Notes: a model not told the origin generated them from the sequence alone. A stretch of DNA of 35,452 nt from an uncultured Collinsella sp. (GCA_902495525.1 CABUXL010000018.1:1-35452); one strand, 5' to 3'. Positions 1 to 8,596 are shown, counted from the first letter of the stretch. A program made the numbers and translations.

Positions 1-25
1 CCGTTCCTTCAACTGGGAAAATGCC

Positions 26-56
26 GCCCCCGGGGCCCGGATGGGGCCTCGGGGGC
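26..56 (-). terminator. Strong GC hairpin, probable terminator
   Basis: Bases 26-38 pair with 44-56 over 13 bp (one G-U) around a 5-nt loop. Read on the minus strand the stem is followed by a short T tract (ATTTTCC). It lies about 100 bases past the stop of the murT-gatD fusion and may terminate that transcript, although the upstream neighbour is outside the window. Confidence 0.5.
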
Positions 57-116
57 GTTCGGCTAGCTGTGGGAATGGCCTATTTGCTCAATGTGTTCGG
101 CTGAGATCGGAAATCA

Positions 117-151
117 ACCACCACAAAGGTGCCTGTCCCCTTTGTGGTGGT
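117..151. repeat. REP-like palindrome, copy 1 (also possible terminator)
   Basis: A perfect 13-bp stem (117-129 with 139-151) encloses a 9-nt loop. On the minus strand the inner part reads CAAAGGGGACAGGCACCTTTG-like, the same core as the hairpin at 7461-7491, while the outer stem differs. It sits 7 bases past the murT-gatD stop codon, so it may also act as a terminator, but only a weak T tract follows. The family assignment is inference from two copies. Confidence 0.6.
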
Positions 152-157
152 GAGGTG

Positions 158-2335
158 CTAGGGGAGGAGCTTCATGGCGGCGTCGTGGGCGGCGTGCTCG
201 TAGGTGTCGTCGAGGGTTTTGAGCGGCAGCAGGGCCGTGGCCTGCGCATCGCCGCGGCGCTCGAGGGCATGGGCGATCAGCCAGTCGGCGAGTTCGGGGT
301 TTTTGGGCAGCGCCGGCCCGTGCAGGTACGTGCCGATGACGCCCTTGTAGATCAGACCCTCAAGGCCATCGTCGCCGTTGTTGCCGGTGCCCGCGACGAC
401 GGACGTTCCGAGCGGCGTTGCCTCCGCGTCGAGCAGGGTGCGACCTCCATGGTTCTCGAATCCCACAAAGGGCTCAGGTGCCAGATCGGTTTTGACGGCT
501 ACGTTGCCGATCAGGCGATCGGAGCCACGTACGGTTTCGGCGGCAATGACGCCCAGGCCCTCGATGCGATTTTCGCCCATATAGTACGAACGGCCGAGCA
601 GCTGATAGCTGCCACAGATGGCAAGCAGCGAGCCGCCATCCTCAACATAGGCCGCGACCTTGTCTTTTTGGGCGAGCAGCTCGTGTGCCACGGCTAGCTG
701 GTCGCGGTCGGAGCCGCCACCCATCATGACGATATCGGCATCGGTCAAATCAAGCGTTTCGCCCATACGGACCTCGTCCACGCGCACGGGAATGCCACGC
801 CAGGCGCAGCGGCGCTCGAGGGCGATGACGTTGCCGCCGTCGCCGTAGAGGTTAAGGGCATCGGGATACAGGTAGACGATGCGCAGCGGGCGCGAAAGCT
901 CGACTGGCGCGATACCGACAGGAAGAGCGCTGCCGTCGGCACGGGCTACGGCGCGCCCAGCAACAGCGTCGGCGGTGGCGCCTTTCAGCCCGTCGAGCTC
1001 CTTGACCAGCGGCGGGAAGGCCGTGTAGTTGGCGACGGCGTAGAAGGTGTCATCGGCGGCCTCGTCTGCCACGGCGCCAATTGCCTGCGCGACGTCCGAG
1101 ATAATCGCGGCATCGATGCCGGCGTACTTGAGGCGCACCTGCATGTCGTGCGCGCGCGTGCCTCCGGCAAAGGCGACAAGACCCGGCGTGTCGGCGATGC
1201 GCTCAAAGTCGACGTCGTAGATCCACGATACATCGTGGCCGTCGGCGTCGTTGTCGTTGAGGAAGAAAGCGCAGAGTCTGCCGCCTGCCGTCTTGATGGA
1301 CTGGATTTGTCGATCGAAGCCTACGGGATTCTTAGCCAGGTTGGCCTCGATGGTGCGGCCGGCGATATCCCAGCGGCCCATGCGTCCGCCGGCGGGGACG
1401 TAGGCGTCGAGCGTGGGCTGCAGGTGCGCCGTATCCACGCCTAACTCATGTGCGGCAAAGAATGCAGCGGCAACGTTGTAGACCATGTACAGGCCGTTGT
1501 AGCGTGTGGCGATGTGTACGGCAGCCGCGTCGGGCGCAGATCCAAAGACCAGGTCGAAGCCGTAGCCGTCGCAGCCGAGCTTCACGTCCGTCACGCGACG
1601 GACAAGCGCAGGGCGGGCCCAGCCGCACGAGGGGCAATGGTAGGCGCCGAGCTGGCCGTATTGCACGTAGTCATACTCCAGCGGCGCGTTGCACTGTGAG
1701 CAAAAACGTGAGTCGCTAATGCGGTCGGACTCGGTGTTGGTGGCGCCGTCGATGCCAAAGGCAATACTCGCGTTGGGAACGCGCGCGGCAATCGAGGCAC
1801 ACAACGGGTCGTCGGCGTTGTAGATGAGCGTTGTCGTCGGAGAGAGCTCCAACGCATGGGCGATGACGTCTTGGGTATGGTCGATCTCGCCATAGCGATC
1901 CAGCTGGTCGCGGAACAGGTTGAGCAGCACAAAGTACGTCGGCTTGAGCTTGGGCAGAACGCGTACGGTGTAGAGCTCGTCACACTCAAAAACGCCCACG
2001 CGCTTGCCGCTGCTGGTGTGCTTAAGGCCACTGCGGGCCTCGAGCAGCGCACCCACCACGCCCGGCTCCATGTTGTTGCCGGCGCGGTTGCATACCACGG
2101 TGGCGCCGCTGGCGGCAACGGCGTCGGCGATGAGGTTGGAGGTGGTGGTCTTGCCATTAGTACCCGTAATCACCACGCTGCGGTCGACAAGGCCAGCGAG
2201 GTCGCTCAGCAACTCGGGATCGATCTTCATGGCGATGCGGCCGGGGAGTACGCCGCCCTGGCGTTTGAGGACAGAGCGCAGTCCCCAGCGAGCGATATCG
2301 CTCGAGGTGCAGGCAAGAGATGAGCGGAGATTCAT
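158..2335 (-). CDS. Fused lipid II isoglutaminyl synthase, MurT-GatD in one chain
   Basis: This 725-residue protein joins two proteins that are normally separate. Residues about 15-470 are MurT: a Mur-ligase P-loop (G58-T-N-G-K-T-T64), the RNNMEPG-like segment near 84-92, a four-cysteine zinc ribbon (C212, C215, C234, C237) and the C-terminal DUF1727 part. Residues about 484-705 are a GatD class I glutamine amidotransferase with the nucleophile C574 in AICGSYQLLG and H672 in YLHGP. In other Gram-positive bacteria MurT and GatD form a heterodimer that amidates the D-Glu of the lipid II stem peptide, a cytoplasmic step that matters for cross-linking. Here the linker is about 15 residues. The start at 2335 has an AGGA ribosome site (TTAGGAACG). 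The fold calls are firm; activity of the fusion is inferred. Confidence 0.93.
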   Translation of the reverse strand: MNLRSSLACTSSDIARWGLRSVLKRQGGVLPGRIAMKIDPELLSDLAGLVDRSVVITGTNGKTTTSNLIADAVAASGATVVCNRAGNNMEPGVVGALLEARSGLKHTSSGKRVGVFECDELYTVRVLPKLKPTYFVLLNLFRDQLDRYGEIDHTQDVIAHALELSPTTTLIYNADDPLCASIAARVPNASIAFGIDGATNTESDRISDSRFCSQCNAPLEYDYVQYGQLGAYHCPSCGWARPALVRRVTDVKLGCDGYGFDLVFGSAPDAAAVHIATRYNGLYMVYNVAAAFFAAHELGVDTAHLQPTLDAYVPAGGRMGRWDIAGRTIEANLAKNPVGFDRQIQSIKTAGGRLCAFFLNDNDADGHDVSWIYDVDFERIADTPGLVAFAGGTRAHDMQVRLKYAGIDAAIISDVAQAIGAVADEAADDTFYAVANYTAFPPLVKELDGLKGATADAVAGRAVARADGSALPVGIAPVELSRPLRIVYLYPDALNLYGDGGNVIALERRCAWRGIPVRVDEVRMGETLDLTDADIVMMGGGSDRDQLAVAHELLAQKDKVAAYVEDGGSLLAICGSYQLLGRSYYMGENRIEGLGVIAAETVRGSDRLIGNVAVKTDLAPEPFVGFENHGGRTLLDAEATPLGTSVVAGTGNNGDDGLEGLIYKGVIGTYLHGPALPKNPELADWLIAHALERRGDAQATALLPLKTLDDTYEHAAHDAAMKLLP

Positions 2336-2380
2336 GAAACCGTTCCTAACGTAAACGACATGGTCGGGTCGAGTGCGTCA

Positions 2381-3424
2381 CTAAAATCCGTAGCGGCGCG
2401 CAAATTCCTGGGCAAGCTGCGATACATCTTCGCAGGCGTTGGCCCAGGGGGCAAAGTCGGGGGTGTCCGAGATAATGCCGTCGGCTTCCCAAACCGCCTG
2501 GTGCGAGAGGTCCCAGGGGTCGCGCGGCTCGGGTCGGCAGGGAAGGTACGGTGTCTGGTACATGGGATTCAGCAAGAAGAATGCGCCGCCCTCGCAGCGG
2601 TTAGCGAACTCACGCAGCGCACGCACCGCCGGACGCATCTTGTTCGTTTTGAACAAGAGGATGGTGCGGGCGAGCAGGTACCAGGGGGAGTTCTCGAGTG
2701 CATCAGCCCCGATCTCTTCCTCGAGCTGGTGAGCCAGGGCAAAAAAGCCGTCCTGGTCTTCCAGGCGAGCGAGGGCGAGCAACACGGTGCCTGCGGCTCG
2801 GGTGGGGTAGCCTTCCGCCTTAAGGACGCGGCGGGCGTAGTTGGCGGCAGCACGGTAGCGGGCGCTCGCCATGCACAGCTGCGAGATGGCCTCGAGCGTG
2901 TGGAGCCACCCGATAAGTGCCGGCTCGTTCACGGTGAGATCTGCCGCCGTCACGCCGTCCGTCAAAACTTTGTTGGCCCAGTAGTGTGGGGCCTCCATAT
3001 CGAACCCGGGCACACTTTGCTGCAGGTAATCGGTCGTGGTCGCCTCGAGCTTCATCAGGTCGCCCAGGCAGGCGTCAACGGGCGTGTCCGCCAAAATGAT
3101 GGCGAGCAGCTGGGCATCGACGGCCAGCGCATCGACGCGGACAATCTTGAGCAGCTCATCGCGCATGTCGTCGAACAGACGATTGCGCGTCTGCTCGAAC
3201 TCCTCGTCGCTGCCCATATCCTCGATGCGATGGAGCTCGTCGAGCAGGTGGCGATGAACACCGGCGTAGGACAGCAGTGCCTGAGCATGCTCGGTCTGCG
3301 CATACTTATGAGGGTTGACGCTCACGTCGTTATGGACAAGCTCGCGTGCTGCATCGGTGAGTTCGGGGTGCGACGCCAGATAGGTGCGCTCCAGGTAGGC
3401 GGGGATGTAGACGCTCGGATCCAT
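2381..3424 (-). CDS. Helical-repeat (TPR-like) protein, second of a tandem paralogous pair
   Basis: The product is 347 residues, with no signal peptide and no membrane segment. I do not recognise a named family. It is rich in Ala, Leu and charged residues arranged as amphipathic helices, for example a TPR-like stretch LCMASARYRAAANYARRVLK. The neighbouring 358-aa protein has the matching stretch ALISGRYRMSLEAANRSLDF followed by the same kind of P..AG..AMLA segment, and both later carry a (R/P)DPW motif, so the two look like ancient duplicates. Its ATG overlaps the stop of the upstream gene by one base (TAATG) behind a GGGAGGAG ribosome site, so the pair is surely cotranscribed and probably translationally coupled. 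A cytoplasmic scaffold or adaptor role is a guess only. Confidence 0.75.
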   Translation of the reverse strand: MDPSVYIPAYLERTYLASHPELTDAARELVHNDVSVNPHKYAQTEHAQALLSYAGVHRHLLDELHRIEDMGSDEEFEQTRNRLFDDMRDELLKIVRVDALAVDAQLLAIILADTPVDACLGDLMKLEATTTDYLQQSVPGFDMEAPHYWANKVLTDGVTAADLTVNEPALIGWLHTLEAISQLCMASARYRAAANYARRVLKAEGYPTRAAGTVLLALARLEDQDGFFALAHQLEEEIGADALENSPWYLLARTILLFKTNKMRPAVRALREFANRCEGGAFFLLNPMYQTPYLPCRPEPRDPWDLSHQAVWEADGIISDTPDFAPWANACEDVSQLAQEFARRYGF

Positions 3425-4500
3425 TAGAGGTCTCCTCCCTTAAACGGCAAACCCTGCTCGGCCGCCCGCAGTATGCGCTCATCGATTTGGGAACGCACGA
3501 TATCGTTGGTAGCGACCCAGGCGGCGAAGCTGGCGTTGTCGGGGGCGCCCAGGCCCTCCTGCAGTACCGGCGTCGCCTCGGACAGCGCAAGGACGAGCTC
3601 GTCGGTGGAGCCCACACCCACGTTGACGCGGGCATAGACGCCATCGGGAAACTCGGTTTGGAAGTAGAGCGCCTCGGCCGCGTGCAGGCACGAGCGTGCG
3701 AGGATGCGCAAATAGTGCTCGGCGCCCTCGTAGTCCAGCTCGCGCCAGGCAGCGCTCATCAGCGCGATGAGCGTCCATGGGTCCAAGTCGCGCTCCGCGT
3801 CCTTGGGACGACGACGCAGCGGCGTGCTGGCGAGATAGGGGACGGAGTGGGCAGAGCGAAATCGCTTGAGCTCCTCGGCGGGGTATTCGAGCTTTGCCAT
3901 AGCGAGCATCGCGGTGTGGCGGACACCAGCGGGGTCGTTGGGCGCAAAGTCCAAGCTGCGATTCGCGGCTTCGAGCGACATGCGGTAGCGTCCGCTAATG
4001 AGCGCGCGCGATGCCAAGGCGGCAAGCCAGCGCAGGTAGGGGCGGCGCATAAGGTCGCCTGCGGCCTCACGCTCGTAGGGGTCCTGCGCCGAGGCGGTCT
4101 TGAGCGCCAGATCGTGCTCCACTTCGTCGCACTTGGACACCAGATACTGCACGTATTCCTCGTTGGAGCCGGCGGTGAGGGCGGTCAGCATGCGCTGAGC
4201 GTCCCAGTTGGTCGGGTCGAGCGCGGCTGCCTCGCGGAGCATGTTCTCGGCAGCTGCCTCTTCTTGCTCTGCCTGGGTATCGTCAGGGATAAAGGGAATG
4301 CGGTAGTCGACAGCCTCGACCACCTTGGCAATGAGGTGCCCGGCGCGGTCGCGGTCGTGCACGATGAGCGGTGCGGGGTTGCGGGTGAATTGTTCCATCA
4401 GACGCTCTACGGCGGCACCGTCGGTGAGCGGGATATTGTCGCGGCGCAAGGCCTCAAGAACGAGGCGATGGCAATCCTCTTGAATGGGATCGAATGCCAT
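3424..4500 (-). CDS. Helical-repeat (TPR-like) protein, first of a tandem paralogous pair
   Basis: With the start at 4500 the product is 358 residues. That start has AAAGGAGG five bases upstream; a start at 4530 is open but lacks a ribosome site. The protein is soluble and helical. A TPR-like unit (RPYLRWLAALASRALISGRY and the following MSLEAANRSLDFAPNDP) lies near residues 175-215, and a DPWTLIALMSAAWRELDYEGAEHYLRIL segment near 270-300. It precedes and overlaps its shorter paralogue by one base. No catalytic motif is visible, and function is unknown. The pair follows the chromosomal murT-gatD gene on the same strand with a 45-base gap, so all three may be read in the order paralogue pair then murT-gatD. 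Confidence 0.78.
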   Translation of the reverse strand: MAFDPIQEDCHRLVLEALRRDNIPLTDGAAVERLMEQFTRNPAPLIVHDRDRAGHLIAKVVEAVDYRIPFIPDDTQAEQEEAAAENMLREAAALDPTNWDAQRMLTALTAGSNEEYVQYLVSKCDEVEHDLALKTASAQDPYEREAAGDLMRRPYLRWLAALASRALISGRYRMSLEAANRSLDFAPNDPAGVRHTAMLAMAKLEYPAEELKRFRSAHSVPYLASTPLRRRPKDAERDLDPWTLIALMSAAWRELDYEGAEHYLRILARSCLHAAEALYFQTEFPDGVYARVNVGVGSTDELVLALSEATPVLQEGLGAPDNASFAAWVATNDIVRSQIDERILRAAEQGLPFKGGDL

Positions 4501-5000
4501 GGGGCCTCCTTTGCTGCGGTTAGGGTTCAAATGTTTCTATATAAGGTTCTAGTTTACCCGCATGTGGCACACCGGGGGTGCCGCACTTGGACTTGCACCT
4601 TTGCACCACGAAGACGGATGTCGCACAAATGTCGGCACCTTGGACGACCGAGTGGTATCACGGTGCCGCAAACGGTCGATTTTTGGCGGCGAACGGTGCA
4701 TATTTTGGAGGGGCACGGTCCTGCCCGGGATATGTAGTCAACCTTGATAAAACGTTTGCCCAGCTTGGGAGTATGGATGCCGCACAAGGGTCTTCAGGGA
4801 TAGAAAAAACGTTTCATCATTGGCGGCTTTAGGTGAATAACTGACCAACCAGAACGGTAAAATAGTGTTTGTCTGAGCGTTGAGACGTTTAGACATCGCG
4901 CATTGTCATCGCCGGCAACGCGCAAACCGGTCCTAACGGAGCCAATTGGGTGCTCCGTTATATACGCAAGTCTAAGAGGGGCTTGTTTAGGAGGCACAGT
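4501..5000 (+). promoter_or_regulatory. 500-base divergent intergenic region with leader hairpin
   Basis: I see no credible gene between the minus-strand paralogue pair and the plus-strand alcohol dehydrogenase. A perfect 9-bp hairpin (4934-4942 with 4952-4960, TAACGGAGC arms) lies 40 bases before the dehydrogenase start and would be in its mRNA leader. AAACGTTT occurs near 4752 and 4809 and ACGTTT near 4885, possibly sites of one regulator. TAAAAT at 4859-4864 could be a -10 element, but no convincing -35 is visible. Confidence 0.4.
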
Positions 5001-6224
5001 ATGGGACGTTTTACCAATCCTCGCGATCTGTACTTTGGTGAGGGCGCTCGCCACGAGGTGAAGAACCTCAAGGGTAAGAAGGCCATCATCGTTTCTGGCG
5101 GCAGCTCTATGCGCCGCGGCGGGTTCCTGCAGGACGTTGAGGCCGACCTCAAAGAGGCCGGCATGGAGGTCAAGCTGTTCGAGGGCGTCGAGTCCGATCC
5201 CTCCATCGAGACCGTCATGAAGGGCGCAGCCGCTATGCGCGACTTCGAGCCCGACTGGATTGTTGCTATCGGCGGCGGTTCGCCCATCGATGCCGCTAAG
5301 GCCATGTGGGTCTTCTACGAGTATCCCGAGGAGTCCTTCGACAACATTATCCAGCCGTTCAGCTTCCCCGAGCTGCGTCAGAAGGCTCACTTCTGCGCCA
5401 TTTCCTCTACCTCCGGCACTGCTACCGAGGTCACCGCATTCTCCGTCATCACGGATTACGAAAAGGGCATCAAGTACCCGCTGGCCGACTTCAACATCAC
5501 CCCTGATGTCGCCATCGTCGACCCCGAGCTCACCTACACCATGCCCGCCAAGCTGTGCGCTCACACCGGCATGGATGCTCTGACCCACTGCATGGAGGCC
5601 TACGTTTCCACCTGCGCCTCTATGTTCACCGACGCCAACGCTCTGCACGGCATCCGCGAGATCGTCGAGTGGCTGCCCAAGTCCTATGCTGGCGACCATG
5701 AGGCCCGTCAGCACATGCACGAGGCTCAGTGCATCGCCGGTATCGCCTTCTCCTCGGGCCTGCTCGGCATCGTTCACTCCATGGCTCACAAGACCGGTGC
5801 TGCCTTCGAGAACGGCCACATCATCCACGGTGCCGCTAACGCCATGTACCTGGGCAAGGTCATCCAGTGGAACTCCAAGGATCCCCGTGCTGCCGAGCGT
5901 TACGCTTACGTGGCCAAGGAGATCCTGCACCTTCCCGGCGAGACCAACGAGGAGCTCATCGCTGCGCTCGTCCAGAAGATCCGCGACCTCAACGACCAGC
6001 TCAACATTCCGCAGTCCATCAAGGATTACGCGAATGGTGGCGTGAAGGTCGACGCCGAGAACCCGCAGATGGTTTCCGAGGAGGAGTTCCTCGCCAAGCT
6101 GCCCGAGATTGCCGCGAACGCCGAGCAGGACGCCTGCACGCCCGAGAACCCGCGTGAGACCAAGGCTGCCGACTTCGAGAAGATCCTCAAGGCCTGCTAC
6201 TACGACACCGACATCGATTTCTAA
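5001..6224 (+). CDS. Iron-containing alcohol dehydrogenase
   Basis: The product is 407 residues of the group III metal-dependent alcohol dehydrogenase family, which interconverts aldehydes or ketones and alcohols with NAD(P)H in fermentation. The nucleotide-binding loop GGGSPIDAAKA is at 91-101. The four metal ligands are visible: D192 and H196 (GMDALTH), H263 (MAHKTG) and H276 (IIHGAANA). Start 5001 has TTAGGAGG nine bases upstream and gives the usual N-terminus with the FGEGA motif; the reading frame is open upstream but lacks a site. Codon use is strongly biased to C-ending codons, suggesting high expression. A strong terminator follows. The exact substrate (ethanol, butanol, propanediol) cannot be read from the sequence. 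Confidence 0.93.
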   Translation: MGRFTNPRDLYFGEGARHEVKNLKGKKAIIVSGGSSMRRGGFLQDVEADLKEAGMEVKLFEGVESDPSIETVMKGAAAMRDFEPDWIVAIGGGSPIDAAKAMWVFYEYPEESFDNIIQPFSFPELRQKAHFCAISSTSGTATEVTAFSVITDYEKGIKYPLADFNITPDVAIVDPELTYTMPAKLCAHTGMDALTHCMEAYVSTCASMFTDANALHGIREIVEWLPKSYAGDHEARQHMHEAQCIAGIAFSSGLLGIVHSMAHKTGAAFENGHIIHGAANAMYLGKVIQWNSKDPRAAERYAYVAKEILHLPGETNEELIAALVQKIRDLNDQLNIPQSIKDYANGGVKVDAENPQMVSEEEFLAKLPEIAANAEQDACTPENPRETKAADFEKILKACYYDTDIDF

Positions 6225-6246
6225 TCGACTCTTGTTATCGTAACGA

Positions 6247-6291
6247 GGGGCTCCGCACGTATCTGTACGGAGCCCCTTTCTTTTTTCTTTT
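6247..6291 (+). terminator. Rho-independent terminator of the alcohol dehydrogenase gene
   Basis: GGGGCTCCG (6247-6255) pairs with CGGAGCCCC (6268-6276), followed by a 15-base T-rich tract. It is a textbook terminator, yet the next gene starts only 16 bases after the tract. Confidence 0.92.
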
Positions 6292-6307
6292 AGAGAATGG
6301 GATAGTT

Positions 6308-7408
6308 ATGGCTGCAATTTTCAATAGCCCCAGCAAGTACATCCAGGGTCCGGACGAGCTGGCCAAGCTCGGCTCCTATGTCGAGCCGCTCGGCGCTAAG
6401 GCCCTCGTCATCGTGACGCCTTCGGGCAAGAAGCGCGTCGGTGCCAAGATCGAGGGCGGCTTTGCCGAGGCTAAGGCCGAGCTGCTGTTTGAGGATTTTA
6501 ACGGCGAGTGCTCCAAGGGCGAGGTCGATCGCCTGGTTGCGCTCGCTCGCGACAACGGTTGCGATATCGTCGTCGGCGTCGGTGGCGGCAAGATCCTCGA
6601 CACCGCGAAGGCCGTCGCCTACTACCTGGAGTCCCCGGTTATCATTTGCCCCACCATTGCTTCGACCGATGCCCCGTGTTCGGCGCTTTCGGTGCTTTAT
6701 ACCGATGACGGCCAGTTCGACAAGTACCTCTTCCTTAAGGCAAACCCCAATATTGTCCTTATGGATACGACGGTTATCGCGGCGAGCCCGGTGCGCCTGA
6801 CGGTTTCCGGCATGGGCGATGCGCTCGCAACCTATTTCGAGGCCCAGGCAACGCACGATGCCGACGGCGGCACCTGCGCTGGCGGCAAGGGCGGCATGGC
6901 CGGTCTGGCGCTTGCCAAGCTCTGCTACGAGACGCTTATGGCCGATGGCGTTAAGGCCAAGGTCGCGCTGGAGAAGGGTGCGCTCACGCCTGCCGTCGAG
7001 CATATCATCGAGGCAAACACGCTGCTCTCCGGCATCGGCTTTGAGAGCTCGGGCCTTGCTGCTGCTCATGCCATCCACAATGGCCTGACGATGCTGCCCG
7101 AGTGCCACGGCATGTATCACGGCGAGAAGGTCGCCTTTGGCACTATCGTCCAGCTGGTACTCGAGGATGCTCCGACTGAGAAACTCGAGGAAGTCTTGGG
7201 CTTCTGCATTGAGCTGGGCCTGCCGGTCACGATGAAGGAACTTGGCGTTGCCGAGCTTACGCGCGAGCAGGCCATGATTGTTGCCGAGGCCGCCTGCGCA
7301 CCCGATGACACCATGTGCAACATGCCGTTTGAGGTGACGCCCGAGATGGTTGCAAACGCCATTCTGGGTGCCGACGCACTGGGTCACTACTATCTCATGG
7401 ATGAGTAA
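6308..7408 (+). CDS. gldA: Glycerol dehydrogenase, GldA type
   Basis: The 366-residue length and motifs match the glycerol dehydrogenase branch of the metal-dependent alcohol dehydrogenases, which oxidises glycerol to dihydroxyacetone with NAD. Seen: GGGKILDTAKA at 92-102, the substrate-side loop PTIASTDAPCSALSVLY near 115-131, and zinc ligands D171 (GMGDAL), H254 (AAHAIHNG) and H271 (MYHGEKVAFG). The start is fixed by alignment with its broken paralogue at 7522. The ribosome site is poor (AGAGAATGGG), and the gene begins 16 bases after the T tract of a strong terminator, so its transcription probably depends on read-through or on a promoter inside that region. A related enzyme such as hydroxybutanone or 1,2-propanediol dehydrogenase is possible. 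Confidence 0.9.
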   Translation: MAAIFNSPSKYIQGPDELAKLGSYVEPLGAKALVIVTPSGKKRVGAKIEGGFAEAKAELLFEDFNGECSKGEVDRLVALARDNGCDIVVGVGGGKILDTAKAVAYYLESPVIICPTIASTDAPCSALSVLYTDDGQFDKYLFLKANPNIVLMDTTVIAASPVRLTVSGMGDALATYFEAQATHDADGGTCAGGKGGMAGLALAKLCYETLMADGVKAKVALEKGALTPAVEHIIEANTLLSGIGFESSGLAAAHAIHNGLTMLPECHGMYHGEKVAFGTIVQLVLEDAPTEKLEEVLGFCIELGLPVTMKELGVAELTREQAMIVAEAACAPDDTMCNMPFEVTPEMVANAILGADALGHYYLMDE

Positions 7409-7422
7409 GTCAAGCTAAGGAA

Positions 7423-7456
7423 GGGGCAAAGCCAACAGATGGCTTTGCCCCTTTTT
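7423..7456 (+). terminator. Rho-independent terminator of gldA
   Basis: GGGGCAAAGCC (7423-7433) pairs with GGCTTTGCCCC (7441-7451) around a 7-nt loop, followed by TTTTT. Confidence 0.92.
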
Positions 7457-7460
7457 GCTA

Positions 7461-7491
7461 TGGTGCAAAGGGGTCAGGTTACTTTGCACCA
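7461..7491. repeat. REP-like palindrome, copy 2
   Basis: TGGTGCAAAG (7461-7470) pairs perfectly with CTTTGCACCA (7482-7491). The loop GGGTCAGGTTA matches the loop of the hairpin at 117-151 read on the minus strand, with the inner stem CAAAG/CTTTG also shared. It sits directly after the gldA terminator, a typical intergenic place for REP elements spread by a REP-associated tyrosine transposase. Confidence 0.6.
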
Positions 7492-7521
7492 ATCGTTGTT
7501 TGATGAAGGGCGGATTCTCGT

Positions 7522-8589
7522 ATGGCGCTTCCTGTGGTTTACGGCGGTCCCGGCCGGTATGTTCAGGGGCCGGGCGAACTGTCGCGTCAAGGCAAGTATT
7601 TGTCATGGTTGGGCTGCGCTGCCTATGTCTTGTTTGACCAGGGCACCGAGGATCGGCTGTGCAGACAGATCGTCGATGGATTTCTGGACGACGATCTAAG
7701 CGAGCCGTTCTTTAAGATTTATGACGGTCCGTGTACGGAAGAGGCCGTTTTCGAAATGGCTAAGGAAGCCCAGGCCGAGTATTGCGACATGGTAGTGGGT
7801 ATTGGCGGCGGCAAGATGCTCGATATCGCCAAGGCCGTTGCGTTTTATGCCGAGTAGCCGTTGTGCGTATGCCCCACGGCGGCTTCGATGGACGGTCCGT
7901 GCAGTGCGATTTCGGTGCTGTATCACGAGGATGGGTCGTTCGACCGCTATCTGATGCTCGAGAAGAATCCGGACCTGGTCGTGGTCGATACCAACGTGGT
8001 CGCGACGGCCCCACTGCGTATGACGGTTGCTGGTATGGGCGATGCGCTGGCAACGTACTTCGAGGCGCGTTCGTGCGCCGCGGCGCGGGGCACCAACGAG
8101 CACGGTGGCGCGCCAGGGCACTTGGCTCTGGTTGCGGCTCGCGCCTGCTATGACACGCTCATGGAGTGCGGCGTCGCTGCCAAGCGCGATCTCAAAAAGG
8201 GCCGTACATCGCCGGCAGTTGAGCGTCTGATCGAGTGCAATATTCTGCTCTCGGGTGTTGGCTTTGAGAGCGGTGGTTTGGCGCTGGCGCATGCCATCGC
8301 CAACGGCCTGACGATTTTGCCCGAGTGCAAGGCCATGCATGGTGAAGCCGTAGCATTTGGCCTAGTGGTGCAGCTGCGCCTGGAGCGTGCGCCCGAGCTT
8401 GATCAGGTGCTTGAGTTTTGCCAGCGCGTTGGTCTGCCGACGACGCTCGAGGGACTGGGCCTTGGCGAGATTTCCGATGCCGACCTGCAGGGTGTTGCAA
8501 ATGCGGTTTTTAGAAACGAGCGTAATATGGCCAACGAGCAGGTCAAGGTGACCGAACAAAAGCTCGTGCAACTCATGTGCGAGGCATAG
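7522..8589 (+). pseudogene. Second GldA-type glycerol dehydrogenase, broken by an in-frame amber stop
   Basis: The frame is colinear with the intact GldA upstream over its whole length, but codon 112 is TAG (7855-7857). Before it lies MALPVVYGGPGRYVQGPGEL through GGGKMLDIAKAVAFYAE; after it, in the same frame, PLCVCPTAASMDGPCS through the C-terminus, including GMGDAL and ECKAMHGEAVAFG. In intact GldA the corresponding residue is Ser109, so a TCG-to-TAG change is the simplest explanation. No other damage is visible and codon use is normal, so the lesion looks recent, or is a sequencing error or a read-through site. The start has GAAGGGCGG upstream. The downstream part could restart at TTG 7861 but would lack the nucleotide-binding half. 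Confidence 0.85.
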
Positions 8590-8596
8590 CTTGGCG

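Noticed and set aside
2360..3427. Plus-strand open frame of 355 codons opposite the helical-repeat gene
   Set aside because: It is the complement of a gene with strong ribosome site and paralogue support; no start signal or motif.
4554..4832. Small frames on both strands in the 500-base gap before the alcohol dehydrogenase
   Set aside because: They lack ribosome sites and family features, overlap each other on opposite strands, and lie in regulatory-looking DNA.
7522..8589. TAG in the GldA paralogue as pyrrolysine codon
   Set aside because: The residue is a plain Ser in the intact paralogue, the family has no pyrrolysine, and no pyl genes are in the window. A point mutation is simpler.
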